Of a DNA stretch of 33,641 bases, positions 1-7,913 are shown piece after piece. The translations under genes were made by a program, and so were the position numbers. The first letter of the stretch is position 1; every line of letters starts with the position of its first letter. Source of the stretch: Betaproteobacteria bacterium. Its GTDB lineage: Bacteria; Pseudomonadota; Gammaproteobacteria; Burkholderiales; CAIKXV01. The stretch is taken from contig CANHBC010000019.1 in the NCBI GenBank assembly GCA_947458835.1, positions 1 through 33,641 on the forward strand, written 5' to 3'. The notes under the pieces were generated by a model. The model had not been told where the DNA came from, ran no database searches, and saw only the letters and a list, made by a program, of their open reading frames with translations.

Positions 1-1
1 C

Positions 2-1099
2 GAGCACCGGCAGCCGCTCGACCGGCCGCACGGCAACATCGCACTCGAAGCCCTGGCGGCCGCCGACCTCGAATGGCTCACCGGACCGCGACCGGCGCAG
101 CCCGGTCCGGTGGACCGGATCTTCATCGACACCGAGACCACCGGGCTCGCTGGGGGCACTGGGACCCTCGCCTTCCTGGTCGGCATCGCGCGCGTGCGCG
201 GGCCGGCACTGGTGGTCACACAATGGCTGATCACCCGGTTCTCCGCCGAGCAGGCGCTGCTGCACGCGCTGCTCGATGCGCTCGGGCTCGGCGCCCCAGC
301 CGCGGCGGCGCCCGGCACGCACCCCGGCACGACGGTGGAGCTGGTCAGCTACAACGGCAAGTCGTTCGACCTGCCGCTGCTGGCCACGCGCCTGCGGCTC
401 GCACGCATGGGCGCCCCCCTGGCTGGCCTGGTCCACCATGACCTGCTGCATCCGCTGCGCACCGCCTTCGGCCGACGATGGCCCGACTGCCGGCTGCAGA
501 CGGCCGAGCGCGTGCTGCTCGGGATGGAACGCCACGATGATCTGCCCGGGCACCGGATACCGGCGGTATGGGCGAACTTCGTCCAGTTCGGCGAATCGGT
601 CGAACTGGAGGCCCTGCTCACGCACAACCGGATCGACCTGCTCTCGCTGGCAGCCCTCCTGCCGGCCCTGGGGCGCGTGTACGCAGAACCCGGCCGGAGC
701 CCGCCGTCCTCACCCGAGCCGGCACCCGAGGCGCGGCCGGATCCGGCCTCGATCGCACGCATGCAGCGACGCCGGCGCCGTCCGGAATGCGCGCGCGCGC
801 ACCTGCTCGCGGCACGCCATGGACTGGACGCCCGCGCATTGCTGGAACTGGCAGACCTCCACCGAGCGAACGGCGACTGGTCGCTGGCCGTGCCGCTCTG
901 GGTCGAACTGGCGGACGGCGGCTGGCTGGCTGCCGCGGAGTCGCTCGCCAAGTACCACGAGCATGTAAGCCGGGATATCGCGGAAGCCCTGCGCTGGTGC
1001 GAAAGGCTGTGCCACGCGGCACCGGCCGACCCACGCCACGGGCGCCGACGAACTCGGCTCGAAGCGCGTCTGCAGCAGCGGGGCGAACTGTTCGCCTGA
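2..1099 (+). CDS. YprB-like RNase H-fold exonuclease domain protein (5' partial)
   Basis: The frame is open from the left edge to the TGA at 1097-1099, so the true start lies outside the window. A GTG at 110 is an internal possibility, but the residues before it read as normal protein. The fold is a predicted 3'-5' exonuclease of the RNase H-like superfamily (YprB type). Near the left end is the acidic motif IFIDTETTGLAGGTGT, whose Asp and Glu would bind metal. Further on come SYNGKSFDLPLL and HNRIDLLSLA, the second and third exonuclease motifs. The last ~110 residues (ALLELADLH..., AVPLWVELA...) look like short TPR/Sel1-type helical repeats. In relatives this gene often follows a DEAD/DEAH helicase, which cannot be checked here. 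The nucleic-acid substrate is unknown. The family call is firm and the activity is inferred. Confidence 0.85.
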   Translation, partial: EHRQPLDRPHGNIALEALAAADLEWLTGPRPAQPGPVDRIFIDTETTGLAGGTGTLAFLVGIARVRGPALVVTQWLITRFSAEQALLHALLDALGLGAPAAAAPGTHPGTTVELVSYNGKSFDLPLLATRLRLARMGAPLAGLVHHDLLHPLRTAFGRRWPDCRLQTAERVLLGMERHDDLPGHRIPAVWANFVQFGESVELEALLTHNRIDLLSLAALLPALGRVYAEPGRSPPSSPEPAPEARPDPASIARMQRRRRRPECARAHLLAARHGLDARALLELADLHRANGDWSLAVPLWVELADGGWLAAAESLAKYHEHVSRDIAEALRWCERLCHAAPADPRHGRRRTRLEARLQQRGELFA

Positions 1100-1110
1100 A
1101 TCGTAGCCGC

Positions 1111-1137
1111 AAAAAAAACCGGACGTGAAGTCCGGTT
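1111..1137. terminator. A-tract plus 8-bp hairpin after the exonuclease gene
   Basis: A run of eight A (1111-1118) leads into a perfect 8-bp stem, AACCGGAC (1117-1124) with GTCCGGTT (1130-1137) and loop GTGAA. It lies 12 bases after the stop codon. Read on the minus strand the stem is followed by eight T, the classical intrinsic terminator form, but no minus-strand gene runs into it. On the plus strand the 3' side lacks a T-tract, so it would be a weak terminator for the exonuclease gene. It may be a decayed bidirectional terminator. Confidence 0.4.
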
Positions 1138-1438
1138 GAAACCTCGTCGGAGAGATTCACACGCATCCGCCGGGGGAGGAGTCCGACGGACCTGTCTATT
1201 AACGCACATTGCTCCGGTTAATTGACAATTTTTTTTGTCCATTTTGCGTTACACATACCGACTGCCGCTTGCGCGTGCCCCGCGCCGGGGCAGCGGCCCG
1301 GTCCAGCCGTCCGCGCGCCACTTTCCTTCAAGGTGACATTCGATTACGTTTCGTCCGGAAAGGTCTGCAGTCCACTGCGGCCCGGCCACGTGCACCCCAG
1401 CGTGCGCTGGCAAATCCATCCTAGCGAGGAGATCAACG
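1138..1438 (+). promoter_or_regulatory. Intergenic leader with AT-rich promoter-like patch
   Basis: No coding sequence is convincing here. In an otherwise GC-rich window, 1196-1256 is strikingly AT-rich. It holds a perfect -35-like TTGACA (1222-1227) and a short inverted repeat GACAA/TTGTC around a T-run (1224-1239). No good -10 lies at the right spacing: 17 bases downstream is TGCGTT. The promoter call is therefore weak, but this is the only plausible control region for the SBP starting at 1439. A ribosome binding site, GAGGAG (1426-1431), precedes that gene. Confidence 0.35.
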
Positions 1439-2425
1439 ATGCAGATCGAGCGACGTCGCCTGCTCGCCGCCGCCGCGGCAGCCCCCCTGGTTCACGTACC
1501 GGCAGCCCGTGCCCAGGCATTTCCTGCGAAGACGGTGCGCATCGTGGTGCCGTTCCCGGCCGGCGGCACCACCGACGTGATCGCCCGCCTGGTCGCCCAG
1601 CGCATGACCGAATCGATGGGGCAGCCGGTCATCGTCGAGAACCGCAGCGGTGCCGGTGGCACGATCGGCGCCGAGGTGATGGCCAGGGCAGCACCGGACG
1701 GCTACACGATGATGATGCACAACCTCACCTTCCCGCTTGCCTCGACCGTGCAGGCACTGCAGGGCAAGCCCCTGTACAACCTCGAAAACGACTTCGCCGG
1801 GGTCTCGCTGTCGGCGAACGTGCCGTTCATGCTGCTCGCCCATCCCTCGGTGCCGGCGAAGAACCTCGCGCAGTTCGTGAGGCTGCTGCAGGGCAATCGC
1901 AAGCTGTCCTACAACTACGGTTCGACAGGCCCCGGCTCAGTGATGAACGTGCTCGGCGAGATCCTGAAGCAGGAAACGCGCGTGGACATGACCCACATCC
2001 CGTTCAAGGGCGCCAACCCGATGCGCCTGGAACTGCTTGCCGGCCGGCTGGACTTCGGTGGCGACCAGCTGTCGACCTGCCTCGAGAACATTCGCAAGGG
2101 CGAACTGCGCGCACTCGCCACCACCGCGCCGGTCCGGGTGAAGGCGCTGCCTGACGTGCCGACGGTGCGCGAGCTCGGCTTCCCGCTGCTCGAGATCGAA
2201 GGCTGGAACGGATTGTTCGCCCCGGCGAAGACCCCGCGCGAGGTGCTCGACCGGTTGTCGAAGGAGGCCGCCGCCGCGGCGCGCCATCCGGAGGTGGTCA
2301 AGCGCCTGCTCGAGATCGCGGCCGACCCGGTCGGCTCGAACGGCCCCGAGATGACCGCCATGCTGCGGCGGCAGGTCGAACAGTTCACGCCGATCCTGCG
2401 CAAGTTGAAGCTGGTGGTCGAGTAG
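1439..2425 (+). CDS. TctC/Bug-family tripartite tricarboxylate transporter substrate-binding protein
   Basis: This is a periplasmic solute receptor of the Bug (TctC) family, 328 aa, the usual length. It captures small organic acids and hands them to a TctA/TctB membrane pair. An arginine-rich N-terminus and alanine-rich hydrophobic stretch give a signal peptide with probable cleavage near ARA-QA (residue 25-26). Family marks are VVPFPAGGTTD (37-46), the first ligand loop, and PDGYT (86-90). Later there is HIPFKGANP, where most relatives have YKGGGP. This altered loop may change ligand preference. The ATG at 1439 is chosen for GAGGAG at 1426-1431. It is the first gene of the catabolic array, and an MmgE/PrpD gene follows after about 90 bp. 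The ligand is unknown. Confidence 0.9.
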   Translation: MQIERRRLLAAAAAAPLVHVPAARAQAFPAKTVRIVVPFPAGGTTDVIARLVAQRMTESMGQPVIVENRSGAGGTIGAEVMARAAPDGYTMMMHNLTFPLASTVQALQGKPLYNLENDFAGVSLSANVPFMLLAHPSVPAKNLAQFVRLLQGNRKLSYNYGSTGPGSVMNVLGEILKQETRVDMTHIPFKGANPMRLELLAGRLDFGGDQLSTCLENIRKGELRALATTAPVRVKALPDVPTVRELGFPLLEIEGWNGLFAPAKTPREVLDRLSKEAAAAARHPEVVKRLLEIAADPVGSNGPEMTAMLRRQVEQFTPILRKLKLVVE

Positions 2426-2441
2426 CGCGGCGCGCCCTGCG

Positions 2442-2469
2442 GCGGCCGGAAAGGCGGGGCGGCCGCTTT
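2442..2469 (+). terminator. Possible weak terminator hairpin
   Basis: A 7-bp GC-only stem, GCGGCCG (2442-2448) with CGGCCGC (2460-2466), has an 11-base loop and is followed by TTT. It starts 16 bases after the SBP stop. The T-tract is short, so termination would be partial at best. Confidence 0.35.
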
Positions 2470-2477
2470 GGTACACT
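2469..2477 (+). promoter_or_regulatory. Possible extended -10 promoter for the MmgE/PrpD gene
   Basis: TGGTACACT (2469-2477) fits the extended -10 form TG-N-TATAAT with four of six hexamer matches. It lies just after the hairpin and about 42 bases before the ATG at 2519. No -35 is evident, as expected for an extended -10 promoter. Confidence 0.35.
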
Positions 2478-2518
2478 CGGCGGTTTTCATTCCTAACGCC
2501 GCATCCGAGGAGAGTTCG

Positions 2519-3928
2519 ATGGCCACCACCCCCGCATCCGCCGAGTCGCTGACCGGCTACGTCGCCGATTTCATCGTCGGCGCCCGCTACGAGGACATCC
2601 CGGCGGACGTGCTTGCGGTGGGCAAGAAATCCATCCTCGACGGGCTGGGGCTGGCGCTGTCCGGGTCGGTCGCGCACTCAGGCGAGATCGTGCGCGACTA
2701 CCTCGCAGCCCAGGGATTCGCGGGCGGCCAGTGCTCGGCGATCGGCATGTCCCTCAAGCTGCCGGCTCGCTTCGCGGCGTTCGCCAACGGCGTGGGCATC
2801 CATGCGGACGACTACGACGACACCCAGCTCGCGGTGGCCAAGGATCGGGTTTACGGCCTCCTCACCCACCCCACCGCACCCTGCCTGCCGTCGGCGCTGG
2901 CGATCAGCGAGCGCGACGGGCGTTCCGGGCGCGACCTGATGCTCGCCTACCATCTTGGCGTCGAGGTCGAATGCAAGATCGCCGAGGCGATCAACCCGCG
3001 CCACTACCAGGAAGGCTTCCACGCCACCGCGACCTGCGGCACCTTCGCCTCGGCGACTGCGGCCTCCAAGCTGTACGGCCTGCCGAAGGAAGCAGTGCTG
3101 CGCGCGCTGTCGATCGCCGGCAGCCAGTCGGCCGGCCTGCGCGAGAACTTCGGCACCATGACCAAGCCGTTCCATGCCGGCAAGGCCGCCGAGTCGGGCG
3201 TGTTCGCCACCGACATGGCGAAGATGGGCTGGACAGCCGCACCGAACATCCTCGAGGCAGGGCGCGGTTTCTTCAAGGCCGCCGGCGGCGGCTGGGACGA
3301 CGGCTCGATCCGCGGCATCCTCGGCAAGCCCTGGACGTTCGTGAACCCGGGCGTGTCGATCAAGCCGCATCCGTCGGGCTCGCTCACCCATCCGGGCATG
3401 ACAAAGATGCTCGAGCTGATCAAGGCCAACGGCATCCGCGCCGACCAGGTCGAACGGGTCAAGGTGGGCACCAACCACAACATGCCCAATGCGCTGATCC
3501 ACCACCGGCCGCGCAACGAGCTGCAGGCCAAGTTCAGCATGGAATTCTGCATGGCCATCCTGCTGCTCGACGGCCGCGCGAACCTGCCGGAGTTCACCGA
3601 CGACGTGGTGCTGCGCCCCGACGTGCAGGCGATGATCGAGAAGGTCGACTTCGGCGTGCATCCGGAGGCCGAGGCGGCTGGCTACGACAAGATGACCACC
3701 ATCATCGAGATCCAGATGAAGGACGGGCGGGTGATCAAGGGCTCGGCCGACTTCGGCAAGGGCAGCCCGGCCAATCCGATGAGCTACGAGGAGGTCGCCG
3801 AGAAGTTCCACGGCTGCTGCGCATTCGCCAAGTGGCCGAAGGACAAGGCAGACCGCATCGTCGAGATGGTGCGCAACCTGGAGCAGCTCGCGGACGTGCG
3901 CGAACTCACTGCCCTGCTGGTCAGGTAG
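2519..3928 (+). CDS. MmgE/PrpD family protein
   Basis: This is a cytosolic enzyme of the MmgE/PrpD fold (2-methylcitrate dehydratase, cis-aconitate decarboxylase, iminodisuccinate epimerase), 469 aa and full length. ATG 2519 is preferred over an in-frame ATG at 2468 because GAGGAGAG sits just upstream (2507-2514). Residues matching the active site of the cis-aconitate decarboxylase branch are visible: the acidic stretch HADDYDDTQ (95-103), His117 in LLTHPTAP, His168 in GFHATATCG and Lys216 in TMTKPFHAG. It should act on a di- or tricarboxylate, by dehydration, decarboxylation or epimerisation. The exact reaction cannot be told from sequence. It sits between an SBP and an amidase and is closely related in layout to the protein at 7914. 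Confidence 0.88.
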   Translation: MATTPASAESLTGYVADFIVGARYEDIPADVLAVGKKSILDGLGLALSGSVAHSGEIVRDYLAAQGFAGGQCSAIGMSLKLPARFAAFANGVGIHADDYDDTQLAVAKDRVYGLLTHPTAPCLPSALAISERDGRSGRDLMLAYHLGVEVECKIAEAINPRHYQEGFHATATCGTFASATAASKLYGLPKEAVLRALSIAGSQSAGLRENFGTMTKPFHAGKAAESGVFATDMAKMGWTAAPNILEAGRGFFKAAGGGWDDGSIRGILGKPWTFVNPGVSIKPHPSGSLTHPGMTKMLELIKANGIRADQVERVKVGTNHNMPNALIHHRPRNELQAKFSMEFCMAILLLDGRANLPEFTDDVVLRPDVQAMIEKVDFGVHPEAEAAGYDKMTTIIEIQMKDGRVIKGSADFGKGSPANPMSYEEVAEKFHGCCAFAKWPKDKADRIVEMVRNLEQLADVRELTALLVR

Positions 3929-3937
3929 GGCGCGGCG

Positions 3938-5287
3938 ATGCGGCGCTGGTCCAACCCGCAGGCGGTCTCCTTCACTGCGGCGCGCCCGCGCTTCATCGAC
4001 GGCAGCGATACGCCGCGCGACTTCCTCGAGCGCTGCATCGCGACGATCGAGGCGCGCGAAGCTTCGCTCAAGGCCTGGGTGGTTCTCGACTGCGACGGCG
4101 CACGGCGCGCCGCCGACCAATCCACCGCGCGCTACCGTGCCGGCCAGCCGCTGTCTCCGGTCGACGGTTGCCCGGTGGGGGTCAAGGACATCATCGCCAC
4201 GCGTGACCTGCCCACCCAGATGAACAGCCCGGCGTTCTCGGGCTGGCAGTCGCCCTGCGACGCGGCTGCGGTGCATGCGATGCGCAAGGGCGGCGCGGTG
4301 ATCGTCGGCAAGACGGTGACCACCGAGTTCGCGGTCGGCTATTCTGGCCCGACCACCAACGCGTTCGACCCGGCGCGCACGCCCGGCGGCTCGTCAAGCG
4401 GATCCGCAGCCGCGGTGGGTGCCGGCATGGTGCCGCTCGCCTTCGGTACCCAGACGCAGGGATCGACGATCCGGCCCGCCTCGTACAACGGCGCAGTCGG
4501 CTACAAGCCCACGCTCGGCATGCTGCCGCTGGGCGGGGTACATCCCCTGTCGCAGACGCTGGACCACCTCGGAGTGATCGGCGCAACGCTCGACGACGTC
4601 TGGTGTGCAGCCTCGCAGGTGTCCCTTGCGGTCGGCAGCCCCGGCCACCGGTCGCTGCCAGCCGCCGGCGCGGCGGCTCCTGCTCCCGTACGGCCGCGGC
4701 GCATGATCCACCTGCACACCAAGGGCTGGGCCGAGATCGATGCGAAGACTGCCGCGGCCTTCGCCGGATTCGCCCGCGCGCTGGCAGACCAGGGCGTCGA
4801 ACTGGCCAGCCGTGAGACCGATCCCGCGCTCGCACGGCTGGAACGTGACCTGGATGCCTGGGTGGACGAGGGCCTCGATCTGCTCGCCTGCGAGATGCGC
4901 TGGCCGTTCGAAGCCTACGTGGAACGGCACGGCACCGTGATCGGCGAACGCATCCGCGGCTTCATGAAACGGGCCCGGGAGATCACGCCAGCCCGCTACG
5001 ATGAACTGCTCGCGAACCGCGCCCGCATGCAGGCGGCCGTGCGCGAAGCTGCGGCCGGCAGTGACGGCTTCGTCACGCTGCCCTGCTCGAGCATCGCGCC
5101 GCGCGGCTTCGAATTCACCGGCAGCCGCACCTTCCTCGCCTACTGGTCCTGCCTCGGATTCCCGACGTTCAGCCTGCCGCTGATGTCCGTGGACGACATG
5201 CCGCTGGGCGTGCAGTGGATGGGCATCGATGGGCAGGACGGCGCGCTCGCGGCCAGCGCGAACTGGTGCATGCAGGCGCTCGCCTGA
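3938..5287 (+). CDS. Amidase signature family hydrolase
   Basis: This 449-aa serine hydrolase belongs to the amidase signature family and should cleave a carboxamide to acid plus ammonia or amine. The Ser-cisSer-Lys triad is complete: Lys83 in PVGVKDII, cis-Ser152 in TPGGSSSGSAAA and nucleophile Ser176 in TQTQGSTIRPA. The 24-residue spacing between the serines is that of the family. It starts 9 bases after the MmgE/PrpD stop, so the two are almost surely co-transcribed. The pairing suggests the acid used by the MmgE/PrpD enzyme is released from an amide. It lacks the C-terminal features and gatB/gatC neighbours expected for GatA, so a role in tRNA amidation is unlikely. Confidence 0.9.
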   Translation: MRRWSNPQAVSFTAARPRFIDGSDTPRDFLERCIATIEAREASLKAWVVLDCDGARRAADQSTARYRAGQPLSPVDGCPVGVKDIIATRDLPTQMNSPAFSGWQSPCDAAAVHAMRKGGAVIVGKTVTTEFAVGYSGPTTNAFDPARTPGGSSSGSAAAVGAGMVPLAFGTQTQGSTIRPASYNGAVGYKPTLGMLPLGGVHPLSQTLDHLGVIGATLDDVWCAASQVSLAVGSPGHRSLPAAGAAAPAPVRPRRMIHLHTKGWAEIDAKTAAAFAGFARALADQGVELASRETDPALARLERDLDAWVDEGLDLLACEMRWPFEAYVERHGTVIGERIRGFMKRAREITPARYDELLANRARMQAAVREAAAGSDGFVTLPCSSIAPRGFEFTGSRTFLAYWSCLGFPTFSLPLMSVDDMPLGVQWMGIDGQDGALAASANWCMQALA

Positions 5288-5326
5288 ACCCCGCAATCCC
5301 CGCAGCCTCGTACCCAGGAGCCTCCC

Positions 5327-6316
5327 ATGTCCCGATCCGAAGCAGCCGCTGCGCTCACGGCGGTCGCGCTGTCCTGCCTTCCTTCACTCGCCGCCGCGCA
5401 GCCCCGGGCTTCCGCCCCGGCCTGGCCCGACCGGCCGCTGCGGCTGATCGTTCCGTTCGCGCCGGGCGGCAGTACCGATGCCGCCGCGCGCATCATCGGC
5501 CTGAAGCTGACCGAACTCTGGGGTCAGCAGGTACTGATCGACAACCGGCCCGGCGCAACCGGCATCATCGGCTCCGAGATGGTGGCCAAGGCGACCCCCG
5601 ACGGCTACACGCTCCTGTTCGGCACGATCGGTTCGCATTCGGTCAACGTCAGCCTGTTCAAGCTGAGCTACGACCCGCTGAAGGACTTCGAACCGGTCAC
5701 GATGACCGCCGCTGTCGGCAACGTCCTGGTGGTCAACGCGAAGTCGCCAGTCCGTTCGGTGAAGGACCTCATCACGCTTGCCCGGCAGAAGCCGGGCGAG
5801 CCCACGTTCGCCTCATCGGGCATCGGCGGCGCACCGCACCTGACCGGTGAGTTCTTCGCGCTGCAGACCGGGACGAAGCTCACCCATGTCCCGTACAAGG
5901 GCGGTGGCCCGGCGATGGCCGACCTCGTTTCCGGCAACGTCACGATGAGCTTCGCCTCGATGACCTCGGCGCTGCCGTTCATCAAGGACGGTCGCCTGCG
6001 GCCGCTGGCCGTGTCCTCGCGCAACCGCTCGCCGCAGCTGCCCGACGTCCCCACCATGATCGAGGCCGGGCTGCCCAACTTCGAGGTACGCGACTGGCAG
6101 GGGCTGTTCCTGCCGCGCGGCACGCCGCGCCCGATCGTCGACAAGCTGGCCCAGGGCGTCATCTCCGTGCTGAAGCAGCCGGACACGGTCGAGCGCTTCA
6201 GCGCGCAGGGCCTGGAGATCATCGCCAGCACCCCGGACGAATTCCGCAAGACGATTGCCTCGGAGATCGCGCGCTGGGCGAAGGTCGTGAAAGAAGCGAA
6301 CATCAAGGCGGAATAG
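5327..6316 (+). CDS. TctC/Bug-family substrate-binding protein
   Basis: Second Bug-family periplasmic receptor, 329 aa. The signal peptide covers about residues 1-24 (SLAAAQ), followed by the mature start WPDRPLRLIVPFAPGGSTD, PDGYT, and HVPYKGGGPAM in the second lobe. All these are standard for the family. AGGAG at 5316-5320 lies 6 bases before ATG 5327, fixing the start. It follows the amidase by 39 bp and precedes an MmgE/PrpD pair. The ligand is unknown. It is clearly diverged from the 1439 and 9344 paralogues, so it is not a recent tandem copy. Confidence 0.9.
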   Translation: MSRSEAAAALTAVALSCLPSLAAAQPRASAPAWPDRPLRLIVPFAPGGSTDAAARIIGLKLTELWGQQVLIDNRPGATGIIGSEMVAKATPDGYTLLFGTIGSHSVNVSLFKLSYDPLKDFEPVTMTAAVGNVLVVNAKSPVRSVKDLITLARQKPGEPTFASSGIGGAPHLTGEFFALQTGTKLTHVPYKGGGPAMADLVSGNVTMSFASMTSALPFIKDGRLRPLAVSSRNRSPQLPDVPTMIEAGLPNFEVRDWQGLFLPRGTPRPIVDKLAQGVISVLKQPDTVERFSAQGLEIIASTPDEFRKTIASEIARWAKVVKEANIKAE

Positions 6317-6365
6317 CGCTCGCATCCACTGCAATGCAGGGGTGACTGCCCGCGCCGGGCACCAC

Positions 6366-6386
6366 CGACACCCGATACCCGACACC
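6366..6386 (+). repeat. Three tandem 7-bp units between SBP and MmgE/PrpD genes
   Basis: CGACACC, CGATACC and CGACACC follow one another without a gap in the 142-bp interval before the 6459 gene. One substitution separates the middle unit. This could be a short tandem repeat that slips in length, or a chance run in GC-rich spacer. Confidence 0.4.
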
Positions 6387-6458
6387 GGAGACCTGGCGGC
6401 CGCAGCCCCGCGCGCGGTACGCCCAGGATCCGACACGCTGACCCGAGTCCGCCAGGCC

Positions 6459-7886
6459 ATGCCCTCCAAGATAAAGACCACGCCGCAGCCCACGTCCAGG
6501 CCCACCCGCGCCGCCCGCAGCGGCGCAGCCGCGGTTTCGCCGCTCACCACCCGACTGTCCGGCTACATCGCGGCGGCCCCTCGTACTGCCCTGCCGCCGG
6601 CCGTCGCGGAAAAGACGAAGCACCACCTGCTGGACACGCTCGCAGCGATGATCAGTGGCTCCCGCCTCGAGCCAGGCCGCATCGCGACGTCCTATGTACG
6701 CACGCTCGGGGGCACCCGGGAAGCCTGCGTGCCGGGCACGTCGCTGGTGACCACCGCGTTCAACGCTGCGCTGGCCGGGGGCATGCTGGCCCATGCCGAC
6801 GAGACCGACGACTCGCACCAGCCGTCGTTCCACCACCCTGGCTGCGCGGTGGTACCCGCCGCGCTTGCGATGGCCGAGCGCGAGGGACGTAGCGGCCGCC
6901 AGCTGCTGCGTGCGATCGCCCTCGGTTACGACATCGGCGCGCGCGCAAGCTTCGCGCTGGGCGCCATCCGCTTCCATCTCGCGGGACATTCCACCCACAG
7001 CGTCGGCGCGCACTTCGGTGCGACTGCCGCAGCCTGCGCCATGGCGGGGCTCGATGCCACCCGCGTGCGCTATGCCTTGTCATACGCTGCGCAGCAGGCC
7101 TCGGGCATCTCGACCTGGATGCGCGACCCCGACCACGTCGAGAAGGCATTCGACTTCGGCGGCATGCCGGCCAGCCGGGGCCTGGCCGCGGCATCGATGG
7201 TCGCACACGGCTTCACCGGTGTGCCGGACGTGTTCGCCGGCGAGCGCAACTTCTTCGTTGCGTTCTCGTCGCCGCACGTCGACCCGGACCGGCTGGTGCA
7301 CGAACTGGGCTCGACGTACGAGGTGATGAACTCCAACATCAAGAAGTGGTCGGTCGGCTCGCCGATCCAGGCGGCGCTCGATTCGACCCGGGCGCTGGTC
7401 GATGCCCATGGCGTCAAGGCCGCCGACGTGCAGCGCGTCGTGGTCGAGATCCAGGACCACGAAGCGGCGGTGGTCGACGGGCGCGACATGCCGGACATCT
7501 GCCTGCAGCACCTGGTCGCGCTGGTGCTGCTCGACGGCACCGTGACCTTCGCCTCCTCGCACGACACCGCGCGCATGAAGGATCGCAAGGTGCTCGCCAT
7601 GCGCAGGCGCATCGAGCTCAAGCCCTCGCCCGAACTCACCGCCGCCGGTGGCCGGCAGGCGATCGTCACCCTGCACCTCACCGGCGGACAGACCCTTCGC
7701 CACCATACCGAGGTGGTCAAGGGCACGTGGCAGAACCCCATGTCGCGCGCGGAGGTCGAGGCCAAGTGCGTCGACCTGCTGGAGCCGATCCTCGGCCGCC
7801 GGCGCACGCGTGGGCTCATCGACCAGGTGTGGAACATCGAAAAGGTCGCCGACGTGCGGGCCCTGCGCCCGCTGCTGCGCGCCTGA
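6459..7886 (+). CDS. MmgE/PrpD family protein (divergent subgroup)
   Basis: MmgE/PrpD-fold enzyme, 475 aa from ATG 6459. An in-frame ATG at 6342 would add 39 low-complexity residues unlike the family, so it is rejected, although no strong ribosome binding site is seen at 6459. The first ~25 residues after the start are a basic, disordered-looking tail. Active-site equivalents are present but in different contexts from the 2519 and 7914 proteins: HADETDDSH (112-120), His126 in SFHHPGC, His180 in GHSTHSVGA and Lys229 in DHVEKAFDFGGM. This places it in another MmgE/PrpD subgroup, probably with a different substrate. It lies 27 bp before the 7914 paralogue, in one operon. Confidence 0.87.
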   Translation: MPSKIKTTPQPTSRPTRAARSGAAAVSPLTTRLSGYIAAAPRTALPPAVAEKTKHHLLDTLAAMISGSRLEPGRIATSYVRTLGGTREACVPGTSLVTTAFNAALAGGMLAHADETDDSHQPSFHHPGCAVVPAALAMAEREGRSGRQLLRAIALGYDIGARASFALGAIRFHLAGHSTHSVGAHFGATAAACAMAGLDATRVRYALSYAAQQASGISTWMRDPDHVEKAFDFGGMPASRGLAAASMVAHGFTGVPDVFAGERNFFVAFSSPHVDPDRLVHELGSTYEVMNSNIKKWSVGSPIQAALDSTRALVDAHGVKAADVQRVVVEIQDHEAAVVDGRDMPDICLQHLVALVLLDGTVTFASSHDTARMKDRKVLAMRRRIELKPSPELTAAGGRQAIVTLHLTGGQTLRHHTEVVKGTWQNPMSRAEVEAKCVDLLEPILGRRRTRGLIDQVWNIEKVADVRALRPLLRA

Positions 7887-7913
7887 ACCGCGAAACCGAA
7901 CAGGAGCTAGCAC

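Noticed and set aside
1111-1137. Minus-strand terminator implying a hidden minus-strand gene to its right
   Set aside because: The 1138-1438 interval has no plausible minus-strand coding sequence or ribosome binding site, so the hairpin is reported without strand.
2678-4276. 532-residue minus-strand open frame
   Set aside because: It is antisense to MmgE/PrpD and amidase genes that have complete active sites; the composition is that of a shadow frame.
3938-5287. GatA (glutamyl-tRNA amidotransferase subunit A)
   Set aside because: Triad alone fits all amidase-signature enzymes; there is no gatB or gatC and the context is catabolic. The same reasoning applies to the amidase at 13633.
6342-6458. 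N-terminal extension of the 6459 MmgE/PrpD protein
   Set aside because: The 39 extra residues are low-complexity, contain the heptamer repeat, and match nothing in the family.
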